A stretch of 64,000 nt of DNA from an uncultured Hyphomicrobiales bacterium (lineage in GTDB: Bacteria > Pseudomonadota > Alphaproteobacteria > Rhizobiales > Beijerinckiaceae): assembly GCA_903824185.1 (NCBI GenBank), contig CAIJVU010000051.1, positions 1 to 64,000 of the forward strand, written 5' to 3'. Made by a program: the position numbers and the translations under genes. The first letter of the stretch is position 1; every line of letters starts with the position of its first letter. The notes beneath the pieces are model-generated. The model did no database searches. It worked only from the letters and a program-made list of their open reading frames with translations, and was not told the origin of the DNA. Positions 17,284 to 27,825 of this stretch are shown in pieces.

Positions 17284-17586
17284 TCAACTTTTCAGGCAAT
17301 AATCCCCACTTTGATAAAAACCGGAGGGGCAGGAGCCATTTTTAATCATGGCCGGCTTGGCATTGGAGCTACTGCCGAGGCAGTAATCCCCGCTTTGATA
17401 ATAGCCCGAAGGGCAAGACCCAACTTTGGGCAGAGCAGGCGCGGCATTGCCAGAGGAGGGCGTGCAATAATTGCCGCTTTGATAATAGCCGGAGGGACAG
17501 GAGCCATGTTTTTCAAGAGGCATTTGCGCCTGCGCGGCCAGAGTCACAACACCAAAGGCAACCGTTAATCCCCAACGCAAAAGCAT
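17284..17586 (-). CDS. Small exported protein with three Cys repeats
   Basis: This 100-residue protein of unknown function has a signal peptide of about 20 residues (MLLRWGLTVAFGVVTLAAQA). The mature part is built of three near-identical units GSCPSGYYQSGNYC spaced by about 23 residues, with variable Ser/Asn/Ala/Pro/Lys linkers. Each unit has two Cys eight residues apart and aromatic residues between them. ATG 17586 has a GAGGGA ribosome site; an ATG at 17601 overlapping the upstream esterase stop is an alternative. I know of similar short CPSGYY-repeat proteins in other alphaproteobacteria, but no function. Confidence 0.75.
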   Translation of the reverse strand: MLLRWGLTVAFGVVTLAAQAQMPLEKHGSCPSGYYQSGNYCTPSSGNAAPALPKVGSCPSGYYQSGDYCLGSSSNAKPAMIKNGSCPSGFYQSGDYCLKS

Positions 17587-17597
17587 GTTCAAATCCC

Positions 17598-18554
17598 TCA
17601 TGCATCCAGTTTGACACAATAGCGGCGCAGCCATTGCCCCGCTTTTTCAAATGCCTCGCGGGCCGCTGGCAACTCGTCTCCCATTTGCTGGAAGCCGTGA
17701 ACGACACCCGGGAATAAATCAAACCGCGATGACACGCCCACATGCGCCAGCCGTGTGGTCAGCAACAAAGTATCATCAAGCAAAGGATCAAGACCTGCCG
17801 CATTGAGATAAAGCGGCGGCAAACCCGCCAGCGCATCATCAGACGCATAAAGCGGCGCGGCCAGTCCCGGATCTTCAAGCGGTTCGACGCCCAAGAAATT
17901 GCTCCAGAACCATTTCATCCGTTCCGTGCTCAACAAATAGCTGCCATCACCAAACCGTCTATGGCTGGCCGTTTCATGATCAGGCGCGTAACAGCCGTAA
18001 AACAAAGCTGCCGTCGCCAGCTGCGGCAAACCGCGCACATAGCGGCCCAGCAAGGCCCCCAAAGCCAGATTGGCACCGGCGGAGTCGCCCGCCAAGGCAA
18101 TGGATGAGGCGGGCACAGCCTGCCCCAATCCGCCATTTTCGATGAAGGCGATTGTTTCCATGAGATCGATATGGGCGGCCGGAAAGGCATGTTCGGGCGC
18201 CAAACGGTAATCAACACTCAGCACACGAAATCCGCAGGCCAGTGAAAGCCTGCGCACCGCGCTGTCATGGCTCTCGACAGCCCCGAAGGTCCAGCCGCCG
18301 CCATGGGCATAAATCAACACCGCATCGCTGACACAGGTTTCAAAGGGCTGATAGAGCCTTGCGGGCAAGGCACAAGCGGGCGTCTGGATCAGAATATCCT
18401 CAGTATGAAACACAGGCTGGGGCTTCTGGTTCCAATAGGCCGTCAGCTTCAGAAAGGTCGCCCGCGCCTCATTGATGGGCATATGGGGGTAATCAGGCGC
18501 TGGATTGGCCCTTGCCCGATCCAAAATAATCCGCATTGCTTCGCTGACATACAT
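17598..18554 (-). CDS. Alpha/beta hydrolase, hormone-sensitive-lipase type esterase
   Basis: This 318-residue carboxylesterase of the HSL (family IV) group has the oxyanion motif H84-G-G-G87, nucleophile motif G156-D-S158-A-G160, and the later Asp (GLDPLLDD) and His (VVHGF) of the triad. The substrate is unknown; this family takes short-chain esters and lactones. It lies 93 bases downstream of the SDR gene and directly upstream of the Cys-repeat gene on the same strand. It may therefore be part of the catabolic unit headed by the first Liv transporter. Confidence 0.88.
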   Translation of the reverse strand: MYVSEAMRIILDRARANPAPDYPHMPINEARATFLKLTAYWNQKPQPVFHTEDILIQTPACALPARLYQPFETCVSDAVLIYAHGGGWTFGAVESHDSAVRRLSLACGFRVLSVDYRLAPEHAFPAAHIDLMETIAFIENGGLGQAVPASSIALAGDSAGANLALGALLGRYVRGLPQLATAALFYGCYAPDHETASHRRFGDGSYLLSTERMKWFWSNFLGVEPLEDPGLAAPLYASDDALAGLPPLYLNAAGLDPLLDDTLLLTTRLAHVGVSSRFDLFPGVVHGFQQMGDELPAAREAFEKAGQWLRRYCVKLDA

Positions 18555-18647
18555 CAGAAGGACCCTGTGACTTTCAAAACTGCTCTATGGTTATCGATCT
18601 TGCGACATGGACGCAAGCAGGGGCGCTCAAAATGACAAAAGCGGCCT

Positions 18648-19460
18648 TTACGACGCCCAATTTTGCTTGAAATCACCGTAAAGCGTCAGGCCGCCACAGG
18701 CATAAAGAGTTTGTCCGGTGATATAAAGCGCGTCATCGGAGGCCAAAAAGGCATAGACAGGGGCAATCTGGGACGCATCCGCGGCAAATCCCATGGGGAT
18801 ATGACGTTCCACTTGAGAACGGGCGTGCGGATCATCAATCCATGCCGCGTTGAGATCGGTTGTCACAGCACCGGGGGCAACGGCATTCACCCTGATACCC
18901 TGTTCGGCATATTCAAGCGCCAAAGTCCGTACCAGTTGCGACAGCGCCCCTTTGCTCGCCGCATAGGCGATATAGGCAGGCTTGGGGATGATCTGATGCA
19001 CGCTGGATGTGACAATCACAGAGCCCGCACCCTTGCGCGCAAGAAAATGGGCTATGGCACTGCGGGCGCACAAAGCCACCCCTGTCAGATTGACCGCCAT
19101 GATCCGTTCAAAGGTTTGAAGATCAAAATTATGCCCGTCTGTGACAGCCTGAATACCGGCATTACACACCATGACATCGAGCCGCCCCCATTGCGCAAGC
19201 GCGTCATCGAGCATGGACACCACATCGGCCTCAGAGGAGACATCTGCTTTGAGAATGAGATGGGGACGCACGGGGCGACCCTCTTGCTGATCAATCGCTC
19301 GCAATGCGGCATGCGTTGCGACAGCGGCCTCATGGTCATCGGCATGATTGATGCCGACCACCGCCCCTTCACGGACAAACTGTTCGGCGACCGCGCGGCC
19401 TATGCCGCGCGATGCGCCTGTGATGATCACAAATCGTTGATGCAATCGTGGAGACGCCAA
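18648..19460 (-). CDS. Short-chain dehydrogenase/reductase, glucose-1-dehydrogenase-like
   Basis: This 270-residue classical SDR has the cofactor motif TGASRGIG (14-21), the NAG motif (100-102), catalytic Y166-x3-K170, and Ser just before it (TSSVHQ). The overall look is that of the glucose 1-dehydrogenase/3-oxoacyl reductase cluster; the true substrate is not readable. Its start is 24 bases after the livF stop, so it is probably transcribed with the transporter. Confidence 0.85.
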   Translation of the reverse strand: MASPRLHQRFVIITGASRGIGRAVAEQFVREGAVVGINHADDHEAAVATHAALRAIDQQEGRPVRPHLILKADVSSEADVVSMLDDALAQWGRLDVMVCNAGIQAVTDGHNFDLQTFERIMAVNLTGVALCARSAIAHFLARKGAGSVIVTSSVHQIIPKPAYIAYAASKGALSQLVRTLALEYAEQGIRVNAVAPGAVTTDLNAAWIDDPHARSQVERHIPMGFAADASQIAPVYAFLASDDALYITGQTLYACGGLTLYGDFKQNWAS

Positions 19461-19484
19461 ATCAAAGGCCCTTCGTCACACAGA

Positions 19485-20216
19485 TCAGGACGCGCGGGCA
19501 TGCCCGCCCAGATAGGCTGCGCGCACATCTTCATTGTTCCACAATTCGCTCGGATTGCCGCTGACAACCAACTTGCCAGTTTCCAGCACATAGCCCCGAT
19601 CCGCCACCGAAAGACCCATACGGGCATTTTGCTCCACCAGCAAAACCGTTGTGCCCATGCGCCGGATTTCTTTGATGATGTCGAACACTTTGGACACAAT
19701 CACCGGTGCAAGGCCCAATGAGGGCTCATCGAGCAAAAGCAGCTTGGGCTTGGCCATCAAGCCGCGGGCAACGGCCACCATTTGCTGCTGCCCGCCTGAC
19801 AGGGTCCAGCCAAGCGCATCGGCGAAAGGACGAATGTCCGAGAACAAATCAAACATGGCATCCGCTTCACGTGCGATGTCGGATTTGCTGACACCGCTTC
19901 TGTTGGAGGCCCCGAGCATGATATTTTCGCGTGAGGTTAGGCCCGGAAAAACCCGACGCCCTTCCGGCACATGGGCAATGCCCAAGCGTACGATTTGTTC
20001 GGGGCCCAACCCTGCAAGCGACCGCCCCTCGAACAAGATGTCACCCGATGCGGGCTTGGTGAGCCCTGATATGGCACGCAAAGTAGTTGATTTCCCCGCA
20101 CCATTGGCACCGAGCAGCGTCACAACCTCGCCTGCCTCAACAGACAGCGAAATGCCGCGCAAGGCCTCGATCTCGCCATAACGAACCGACAAATCTTTTA
20201 ATTCAATGAGCGGCAT
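19485..20216 (-). CDS. livF: Liv-type ABC transporter ATP-binding protein, system 1
   Basis: This is the second ATPase of the first branched-chain-type uptake system. It shows Walker A GANGAGKST, signature LSGGQQQM, Walker B LLLLDEPSLGLAP and the LivF-specific ending LELGKLVVSGNPSELW-like tail. ATG 20216 has GGGAG eight bases upstream; GTG and ATG starts further up (20225, 20222) are possible. The gene overlaps the end of the fused livM-livG gene. Confidence 0.9.
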   Translation of the reverse strand: MPLIELKDLSVRYGEIEALRGISLSVEAGEVVTLLGANGAGKSTTLRAISGLTKPASGDILFEGRSLAGLGPEQIVRLGIAHVPEGRRVFPGLTSRENIMLGASNRSGVSKSDIAREADAMFDLFSDIRPFADALGWTLSGGQQQMVAVARGLMAKPKLLLLDEPSLGLAPVIVSKVFDIIKEIRRMGTTVLLVEQNARMGLSVADRGYVLETGKLVVSGNPSELWNNEDVRAAYLGGHARAS

Positions 20217-21978
20217 TTGCATCACTCCCTAAATAGGCTGTGACCACATCCGGATGATTGAGCACCGAGACGGGATCACCATCCGCAATACGCCGCCCGA
20301 AATTCAGCACCGTAATGTGTTCGGCCACGGCGCCCACCAAGGTCATATCATGATCGATGATCAAAATAGTGAGACCCTTGGCTGCAATCCGTTTCAGAAG
20401 ATCGCGCAATTCCATCTTTTCGGTGGAATTGAGACCGGCGGCAGGTTCGTCCAACAACAGAACGGTCGGATTGCCCGCCAAGGCGCGGGCAATTTCGATC
20501 AGCCGTTGATGGCCATAGGAGAAGGACGTCACCAGCTCCTCGGCACGGTCGCCAAGACCCACGAAATTAAGAGCCGCCCGCGCGCGCTCTTCGCGCGCCA
20601 GAGCCCCGCTTTCAACAGGATTGCCGGACCGCTCGCCGCCGATGATGACGTTTTCAAGCGCGGTCATCGAACGGAACAACCGGATATTCTGGAATGTTCT
20701 GCCCAAGCCAACCGCTGTGCGCATATGCGGTGCGGCATGGGTAATATCATGCCCATCCAAACTCACCGAACCGCCTGTCGGCGTATAGAGCCCCGACAAG
20801 ACATTCAGCGTTGTGGTTTTGCCGGATCCATTCGGGCCGATCAAAGCATGCACGCTGCCGCGCTTGACTGTGAACGAGATTTCATCAACCGCTTTCAAGC
20901 CACCGAAATGCTTCGACAAAGATGTGACGACAAGTACATCATCCGCATGGGCTTGGGTCTGTACCAATTCGAGTTCCGGCACATCGGCGGAAAGATGCAA
21001 CACTTTACGAAAACGCTTCAGCTTTTGTGAAACGAAACCCCATATCCCGTCCGGCATGAACAAGACGATGAGAATCACCGCCAAGCCATAAATCGCCAGA
21101 TAGAGGCCGGGAATGGATTTGAGGAACCGCAACCATTCGGGGATGAGGATCAACAAGCCGGTGCCAATGACAGCGCCGACCGGTGATGACACGCCACCCA
21201 ACAGCACCATGGTCAGAAAGACAATTGATTCAGCAAAGGAAAACTGATCGGGTGACACATAGGCAAAACCACCCGCAAACAAACAGCCGCCCAAGCCGCC
21301 CAAAAGAGCGCAGATTGCAAAGGCAATCACCTTGGTCCGTTGAACGTCAATGCCTGTTACCCCTGCGGCCAATTCATTGTCGCGCACGGCGCGCATCGCC
21401 CGGCCCAATTTGGTTTCCGGCAAGTGCCAGACCAGATAGCCCACCACAGCCAGCACCACGACACAAAAACCGAGATAGCTTTGCGGCGTCGGGAACAAAG
21501 AGGGCTTGAGGATTTTCGACACACCGTCCGGACCATGGGTGACCGGTATCCAGTTGATCATGACAAGGGTCAAAATCTGCTGGAAACTGATTGTCACCAT
21601 GGCCAGATAATGGCCGCCCAGACGCAGGGTCGAGGTGCCCAAAAAGGCCCCGAAGAACAAGACAATCCCGATCCCGATGACAATACAGCCCCAGAACGAA
21701 ATGCCGTAATCCACGGTTCCCAGACCGACCGCATAAGCGCCCAAGCCAAAAAACGCGGCCTGCGCCAGATTGATCTGGCCACACAGCCCCAACACAACCG
21801 TGAGACCCATCACCGCGACGGAATAGGTCACAGCCTGCATCAAAATATTGGTGATATAGGCATCAAACTGCTTGGTTGTTGCCACATAGACCAACAGACC
21901 GATCAAGATGATATAAGCGATCAGACCACGCTTATGGCTCTGCGCATGCGCGCGATGAATATCGACCATGCTTGTCAT
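20203..21978 (-). CDS. Fused LivM permease and LivG ATPase, system 1
   Basis: This 591-residue protein joins two transporter parts that are usually separate. Residues 1-330 are the LivM-type permease with about nine membrane segments. After a linker of about 35 residues, residues 350-585 form the LivG-type ATPase, with Walker A GPNGSGKTT, the long LivG insert around RTFQNIRLF and GNPVESGALAREER, and Walker B VLLLDEPAAGLNSTE. The ATG overlaps the livH stop by four bases. The fusion is continuous with no stop or shift. Membrane import is the expected role; aromatic or amino-acid substrate cannot be decided. Confidence 0.9.
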   Translation of the reverse strand: MTSMVDIHRAHAQSHKRGLIAYIILIGLLVYVATTKQFDAYITNILMQAVTYSVAVMGLTVVLGLCGQINLAQAAFFGLGAYAVGLGTVDYGISFWGCIVIGIGIVLFFGAFLGTSTLRLGGHYLAMVTISFQQILTLVMINWIPVTHGPDGVSKILKPSLFPTPQSYLGFCVVVLAVVGYLVWHLPETKLGRAMRAVRDNELAAGVTGIDVQRTKVIAFAICALLGGLGGCLFAGGFAYVSPDQFSFAESIVFLTMVLLGGVSSPVGAVIGTGLLILIPEWLRFLKSIPGLYLAIYGLAVILIVLFMPDGIWGFVSQKLKRFRKVLHLSADVPELELVQTQAHADDVLVVTSLSKHFGGLKAVDEISFTVKRGSVHALIGPNGSGKTTTLNVLSGLYTPTGGSVSLDGHDITHAAPHMRTAVGLGRTFQNIRLFRSMTALENVIIGGERSGNPVESGALAREERARAALNFVGLGDRAEELVTSFSYGHQRLIEIARALAGNPTVLLLDEPAAGLNSTEKMELRDLLKRIAAKGLTILIIDHDMTLVGAVAEHITVLNFGRRIADGDPVSVLNHPDVVTAYLGSDANAAH

Positions 21979-22850
21979 GCTTTTTCTGCCACTCGTTCGC
22001 CAAAAATACCTTGGGGTCTAAAGACAAGAAACATCACCAAAACCAAGAAGGCAAAACCATCTTTGTAAGGCACCGACACATAGGCCGCACCAAAGGTCTC
22101 GATGACGCCCAAAGCAAGACCACCGATAATCGCGCCCGCCACATCACCGAAGCCGCCGATAATGGTCGCGGCAAAGGCTTTGAGGGCGATGGTCCCGCCC
22201 ATATGGATCGACACGAATAAAATGGGTGCCACCAAAATGCCTGCCAGACCGCCGATCATCGCGCTGTAGACGAAGGTGATCATAATCATGGCTGCGACAG
22301 GAATGCCGAGCAATGAGGCCATTTCCTTGTCCTGCGAGGTCGCCTGCAGTTTTTTGCCCAAGAGCGTGTGTTCAAAAAACCAATATTGGAAGGCCACAAG
22401 CACAATCGTGACCCCGATAATCAACAAATACTGACTATCGAAAAATACGGTGCCGAGATTGATGCCCTGGAAATCAAGCAGATTGGACAAAACCTGCGGT
22501 TGCGGCCCGTAAAGGGCCAAAGTGGAATTGGTCACCAGAATGGAGGCGCCGATTGTAGAAATGATCACCGGCAAATAAGTGCGATGGCGCAGGGGATAAT
22601 AAACGCCGAGATTGAACAAGGCGCCATAAATGGCCATGCCCCCCAGTGATAAAATCAAAGACAGCCAATAAGGCCATTCCAGATCCACTGCGAAAATCAC
22701 CATCAAAAATGCCGCCACCATGGAGAATTCGCCTTGCGCAAAATTCACCACATTGGTGGCACGGAAAATCAGCACAAAGCCCAATGCGACAAGCGCATAG
22801 ACAGAGCCGATTCCGATCCCCGTAAACAGGAGTTGATACACCAAATCCAT
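21975..22850 (-). CDS. livH: Liv-type ABC transporter permease, system 1
   Basis: This 291-residue membrane protein of the LivH group has eight or so hydrophobic segments. The conserved N-terminal segment is LLFTGIGIGSVYALVALGFVLIF, followed by NVVNFAQGEF, the hallmark of the family. The C-terminus is FRPQGIFGERVAEKA. It sits 180 bases after the binding-protein gene, with a GC-rich hairpin between, and overlaps the next gene by four bases. Confidence 0.92.
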   Translation of the reverse strand: MDLVYQLLFTGIGIGSVYALVALGFVLIFRATNVVNFAQGEFSMVAAFLMVIFAVDLEWPYWLSLILSLGGMAIYGALFNLGVYYPLRHRTYLPVIISTIGASILVTNSTLALYGPQPQVLSNLLDFQGINLGTVFFDSQYLLIIGVTIVLVAFQYWFFEHTLLGKKLQATSQDKEMASLLGIPVAAMIMITFVYSAMIGGLAGILVAPILFVSIHMGGTIALKAFAATIIGGFGDVAGAIIGGLALGVIETFGAAYVSVPYKDGFAFLVLVMFLVFRPQGIFGERVAEKA

Positions 22851-22991
22851 CAGGTCACCGCTATGTTAGAGATGTGCCGAGCGTACTCCCGGCAGAAAAT
22901 GTCGCCAGATATTTTTGATCATCACCTGTGAGCGGGGATTTGACACGTCATAGCGCTCACCCCAACCCTGCAAGCGAGGACAGGGGGCCGG

Positions 22992-23026
22992 ACGCGGAAT
23001 GCGACCTGCCCCCTATCAAAGTCCTG
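22992..23026 (-). other. GC hairpin between the system 1 binding protein and livH
   Basis: A 7-bp AGGGGGC/GCCCCCT stem encloses an inner short stem. There is no T-run, so it may act as an mRNA-stabilising or attenuating element rather than a full terminator. It sits between the binding protein and the permease genes, as hairpins do in the other two systems. Confidence 0.4.
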
Positions 23027-23030
23027 ACCG

Positions 23031-24179
23031 TTAGGAAGGGAACTCGATATGTTTGGCGAATTCGATCGAGCCCTTGACGTTTTTCACGACATTATAGCCG
23101 TGCAAACCGTCGCCGTTTTTATCAAAATTATATTCGCCTTCCGCGCCTTTATAGCCCTTGATCGAGAGCATGGCTTCGCGAACGGCTGCAGGGTCGGTTT
23201 TGCCTGCCTTGTTGATGGCAGCTGCCAACAAATTCATGGCATCAAATGTCCATGACGACTGGTTATCGGGTGCCACTTTCATCAAAGCACGATAATTATT
23301 GGCAAATGCCTTGGCTTCGGGTGACGAGTCTTCGGCGTAATCGGCCACGCCATAGGTGTCATTCAAAGCAGGGCCGGCCAGTTTGATCGCGCTGGTATTG
23401 ACGATGGATGGGGAACCAACCCACGGGGCGGTTACGCCCAATTGGCGTAGCTGACGGGCAAAAATACCGAGATCGCCTTCGAAGGTGAAATAAGAGGACA
23501 AAATATCAATGCCAGCCTGTTTGAGAGCCAGAACGACCGGCGTGAAATCCTGCGACTGGTTAGCATAGCCCTGAATCACGACAGGCGTAATCCCCAAAGC
23601 CTTCAACGACTCATCAAGCGCCTTCATGCCATTGGTGCCGAACGCATCGGTGGAGTGAACGATACCCCATTTTTTCAGACCCAATTCCTTCACACCAAAT
23701 TCCGCAATCACTTTGCCGGAATAGGTGTCATTGGGGCGGCAACGGAACAACCATGGATTATCCAGCTTGGTCAATGTCGGATCGGTTCCGCCGAACATCG
23801 TGGGCTTGCCGGTTTTCAAAATATCGGGCGCCATTGCATGCATCTGGGTCGAGCGAATGGAGGCAATGAACCCAACAATGTCTGCATTGGTTGCAAGCTT
23901 CGAAAACGCCAAGACGGCACCCGGATTGGTGGTTTGATCGTCTTCTGTGATGATTTCGACTTGCTTGCCAAGAATACCGCCATTTTTATTGATGGCTTCA
24001 AGTGCGATTTTGGCACCGGCCATGGCATATTTGCCCGCTTCCGCCGCAGGGCCTGTGATCGGAACAACCTGACCAATTTTGAGGGTTGCGGATTGAGCGG
24101 ATGCACTGCGAATAATCGCAGGGGCTGCAACACCGAGCATCAGACCGGCCGCAATTTGACGTCTTGTAAAATGACTCAT
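23031..24179 (-). CDS. Periplasmic substrate-binding protein, Liv system 1
   Basis: This 382-residue solute-binding protein is of the Peripla_BP_6 (leucine-binding-like) type. The N-terminus TRRQIAAGLMLGVAAPAIIR looks like a twin-arginine export signal cleaved near SASAQ. The mature part begins with the usual ATLKIGQVVPITGPAAEAGKYA. Ligand identity is not readable. The chosen ATG 24179 has GGAGGAAG before it; the open frame goes on to 24245, but that part would cover the putative promoter. It is divergent from pobA. Confidence 0.9.
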   Translation of the reverse strand: MSHFTRRQIAAGLMLGVAAPAIIRSASAQSATLKIGQVVPITGPAAEAGKYAMAGAKIALEAINKNGGILGKQVEIITEDDQTTNPGAVLAFSKLATNADIVGFIASIRSTQMHAMAPDILKTGKPTMFGGTDPTLTKLDNPWLFRCRPNDTYSGKVIAEFGVKELGLKKWGIVHSTDAFGTNGMKALDESLKALGITPVVIQGYANQSQDFTPVVLALKQAGIDILSSYFTFEGDLGIFARQLRQLGVTAPWVGSPSIVNTSAIKLAGPALNDTYGVADYAEDSSPEAKAFANNYRALMKVAPDNQSSWTFDAMNLLAAAINKAGKTDPAAVREAMLSIKGYKGAEGEYNFDKNGDGLHGYNVVKNVKGSIEFAKHIEFPS

Positions 24180-24233
24180 TGTCTTCCTCCGAAAATACGC
24201 CCCGAATTCGGGATCTTGATATTTGGTAACCCT

Positions 24234-24263
24234 ATATAAGGGCACAAAGTCGGGTTTTGTCTA
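24234..24263 (-). promoter_or_regulatory. Putative promoter of Liv system 1
   Basis: On the minus strand, TAGACA and TTATAT are separated by 18 bases, about 55 bases upstream of the binding-protein start. A 12-bp palindrome CCCGAATTCGGG (24201-24212) lies in the leader and could be an operator. Both are motif readings only. Confidence 0.35.
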
Positions 24264-24326
24264 TGCCCCTTGTTAAAAAAGATTTGTTACCCGCTGAAAT
24301 TGCACAGGTCTGCGCCTCATTTTTGA

Positions 24327-25604
<1,278 letters not shown>

Positions 25605-25650
25605 AGGGTTTGAAACCGCGTTTTCGTCCATTTTGAAGGATTTGCATGTC

Positions 25651-26406
25651 ATGACACAAACCGGTCCGGCAGAGACGCACAAGCCATCTGCCGAAGCGCA
25701 GATGATTTCGCCAACCTATCGTTTGCCCGCGCTCGATCAAGACTATCTCTTGGCCGATCAGCAGCGCGGCTTACGCTTCATGCTCGAATATCAAAAGGCC
25801 GAGGATATTTTGCGGGCGTGGAAGATCGAATCTACCATTGTGGTTTTTGGCAGCGCCCGCATTCGGGAAGACGGGCCGGGCCGTCAGCCGTTCTGGTATG
25901 AGGAAGCACGGCGCTTTGCCCGTATCTGTTCACGCCACGGGGCCATTCCGGAAACGCCCGATGGCAAACGTCACAATGTGATTTGTACGGGCGGCGGACC
26001 GGGGATCATGGAAGCGGCCAATCGCGGAGCGCATGATGTCGGCGCGCCTTCGATCGGCCTCAATATCAGCCTGCCGCATGAGCAATTTCCCAATCCCTAT
26101 ATGACACCGGGTCTGGCGTTGCGGTTTCATTATTTTGCGATGCGGAAAATGCATTTTGCGATGCGCGCCAAAGCCATTATTGCTTTTCCGGGCGGCTATG
26201 GGACACTGGATGAGGTGTTTGAAGTTTTGACGCTCAGTCAAACCGGTAAATCCACCAAAAGCCGCATCATTTTATTCGACAGCCAATATTGGAACGGCGT
26301 GATTAATTTTGATGCGCTTGTTGAAAGCGGCATGATCACCGAACAAGACCGCGATCTCGTCGTCTGTGTGGAAACAGCCGAAGAGGCTTGGGCTCTGGTT
26401 GGTTAA
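25651..26406 (+). CDS. LOG-family nucleotide phosphoribohydrolase-like protein
   Basis: This 251-residue member of the LOG/TIGR00730 (formerly lysine decarboxylase-like) family is related to cytokinin-riboside-monophosphate phosphoribohydrolases and PpnN-type nucleosidases. Visible motifs are VVFGSARIREDG, CTGGGPGIMEAANRGA, and the signature PGGYGTLDEVFE near residue 190. The N-terminal 40 residues are an extension of the kind seen in the longer LOG subgroup. ATG 25651 has AAGGA ten bases upstream; a TTG at 25633 keeps the frame. It follows pobA by 46 bases on the same strand. A role in nucleotide salvage is likelier than cytokinin production. Confidence 0.88.
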   Translation: MTQTGPAETHKPSAEAQMISPTYRLPALDQDYLLADQQRGLRFMLEYQKAEDILRAWKIESTIVVFGSARIREDGPGRQPFWYEEARRFARICSRHGAIPETPDGKRHNVICTGGGPGIMEAANRGAHDVGAPSIGLNISLPHEQFPNPYMTPGLALRFHYFAMRKMHFAMRAKAIIAFPGGYGTLDEVFEVLTLSQTGKSTKSRIILFDSQYWNGVINFDALVESGMITEQDRDLVVCVETAEEAWALVG

Positions 26407-26522
26407 TAAACAGGATTTCGAGAAAAGAGCGATTTGCTTGACGCTATATGGCACTGCACACTAAACTCAAGTTAAGACAACCAATAGTTCGTAGAGCGAA
26501 CATACCACAGGGAGTATATCCA

Positions 26523-27731
26523 ATGAAGTCCGTCCGTTCACTGTCGCGCCGTCTGTTCGGCTCGCTCGCGCTGTCAACAACTCTTGGTTTGACAACCGCT
26601 TTGGGGTTGATCGGCGCATCCGCCGCACAAGACACCATCAAGATCGGTCTGATTGTGCCGATGACCGGCCCTTCAGCCTCCACCGGCCGTCAACAAGAAG
26701 CCGCCGCCAAACTCTTCATCCAGCAAAACGGAACAACTGTGGCTGGCAAAAAAATCGAATTGATTGTCAAAGACGATACGGGCGCACCCGATACAACCAA
26801 ACGCCTCGCCCAAGAATTAATCGTCAATGACAAAGCAAGCGTGCTGCTGGGCTTTGGATTAACCCCGCTGGCTTTGGCGGTTGCGCCTTTGTCCACGCAA
26901 GCCAAAGTGCCGCAGATTGTGACCGCCGCCGCAACGGCAATGATTACCGAGCAATCGCCGTTCATTTTCCGCACCAGTTTCACACTGCCGCAAGCCTCCG
27001 TGCCGATGGCGGAATGGGGCTTGAAAAACGGCATTAAAAAGGTTGTCACACTGGTTTCTGATTACGGCCCCGGTCTTGATGCTGAAAAATGGTTCAGCGA
27101 CACCATCACCAAAGGCGGTGGAACCGTTGTCGAAAATCTGCGCGTCCCCCTGCGTAACCCCGATTTCGCGCCCTTCTTGCAACGCGTGAAAGACGCATCT
27201 CCTGATGCCGTATTTGTTTTTGTGCCCTCGGGCTTCGGTGCGACCTTCATGAAGCAATTCAGCGAGCGCGGACTTGATAAATCGGGCATCAAACTGATTG
27301 CGACCGGCGATGTGACCGATGATGATTTGCTGCAGGAAATCGGCGATGTGTCACTGGGCGTTGTCAACACCCATCATTATTCAGCCTCGCATAATTCGCC
27401 TGAAAACAAAGCCTTTGTTGAAGCCTTTAAAAAGGCCAATAACGGCATGCGTCCCAATTTCATGGCAGTTGGTGCCTATGACGGTATGGCTCTTGTATAC
27501 AAAGCCCTTGAAAAAACCAAAGGCAACGCAGACGGCGAGACACTGGTTGCGGCCATGAAAGGCATGAGCTGGACCAGCGTTCGCGGACCTGTCAGCATTG
27601 ATCCAGAAACACGCGACATCATCCAGAACATCTATGTCCGCAAAGTCGAAAAAGTGAATGGCGAACTCTACAACCAAGAATTTGCCACCATTGAAGCGGT
27701 CAAGGATCCATTCAAAGCCGCAAAGAAATAA
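26523..27731 (+). CDS. Periplasmic substrate-binding protein, Liv system 2
   Basis: This 402-residue Peripla_BP_6 protein has a long signal peptide (about 1-38, SLSRRLFGSLALSTTLGLTT through ASAAQ). The mature protein begins DTIKIGLIVPMTGPSASTGRQ. Relatives of this subgroup bind amino acids, aromatic acids or other small carboxylates. ATG 26523 follows GGGAG; an upstream frame to 26448 is likely non-coding leader. It heads a complete operon on the plus strand. Confidence 0.9.
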   Translation: MKSVRSLSRRLFGSLALSTTLGLTTALGLIGASAAQDTIKIGLIVPMTGPSASTGRQQEAAAKLFIQQNGTTVAGKKIELIVKDDTGAPDTTKRLAQELIVNDKASVLLGFGLTPLALAVAPLSTQAKVPQIVTAAATAMITEQSPFIFRTSFTLPQASVPMAEWGLKNGIKKVVTLVSDYGPGLDAEKWFSDTITKGGGTVVENLRVPLRNPDFAPFLQRVKDASPDAVFVFVPSGFGATFMKQFSERGLDKSGIKLIATGDVTDDDLLQEIGDVSLGVVNTHHYSASHNSPENKAFVEAFKKANNGMRPNFMAVGAYDGMALVYKALEKTKGNADGETLVAAMKGMSWTSVRGPVSIDPETRDIIQNIYVRKVEKVNGELYNQEFATIEAVKDPFKAAKK

Positions 27732-27769
27732 ACGCTTTTGAGCTTTGCTTGCTTTGTGTCAAACATCTC

Positions 27770-27807
27770 AAGGGGACGGCCTTTTATGGGAACGCCCCCT
27801 TTCTTTT
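27770..27807 (+). terminator. Hairpin with T-run after the system 2 binding-protein gene
   Basis: The stem AAGGGG-x-CG / CG-x-CCCCTT has a 14-base loop and is followed by TTCTTTTG. Lying inside the operon, it probably attenuates transcription, so that binding protein is made in excess over the membrane parts. Confidence 0.5.
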
Positions 27808-27825
27808 GACTGGAAGGCCTAGGAT

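Noticed and set aside
24201-24212. 12-bp palindrome CCCGAATTCGGG as a firm operator
   Set aside because: It is short and contains a common restriction-type core; mentioned only as a possibility with the promoter.
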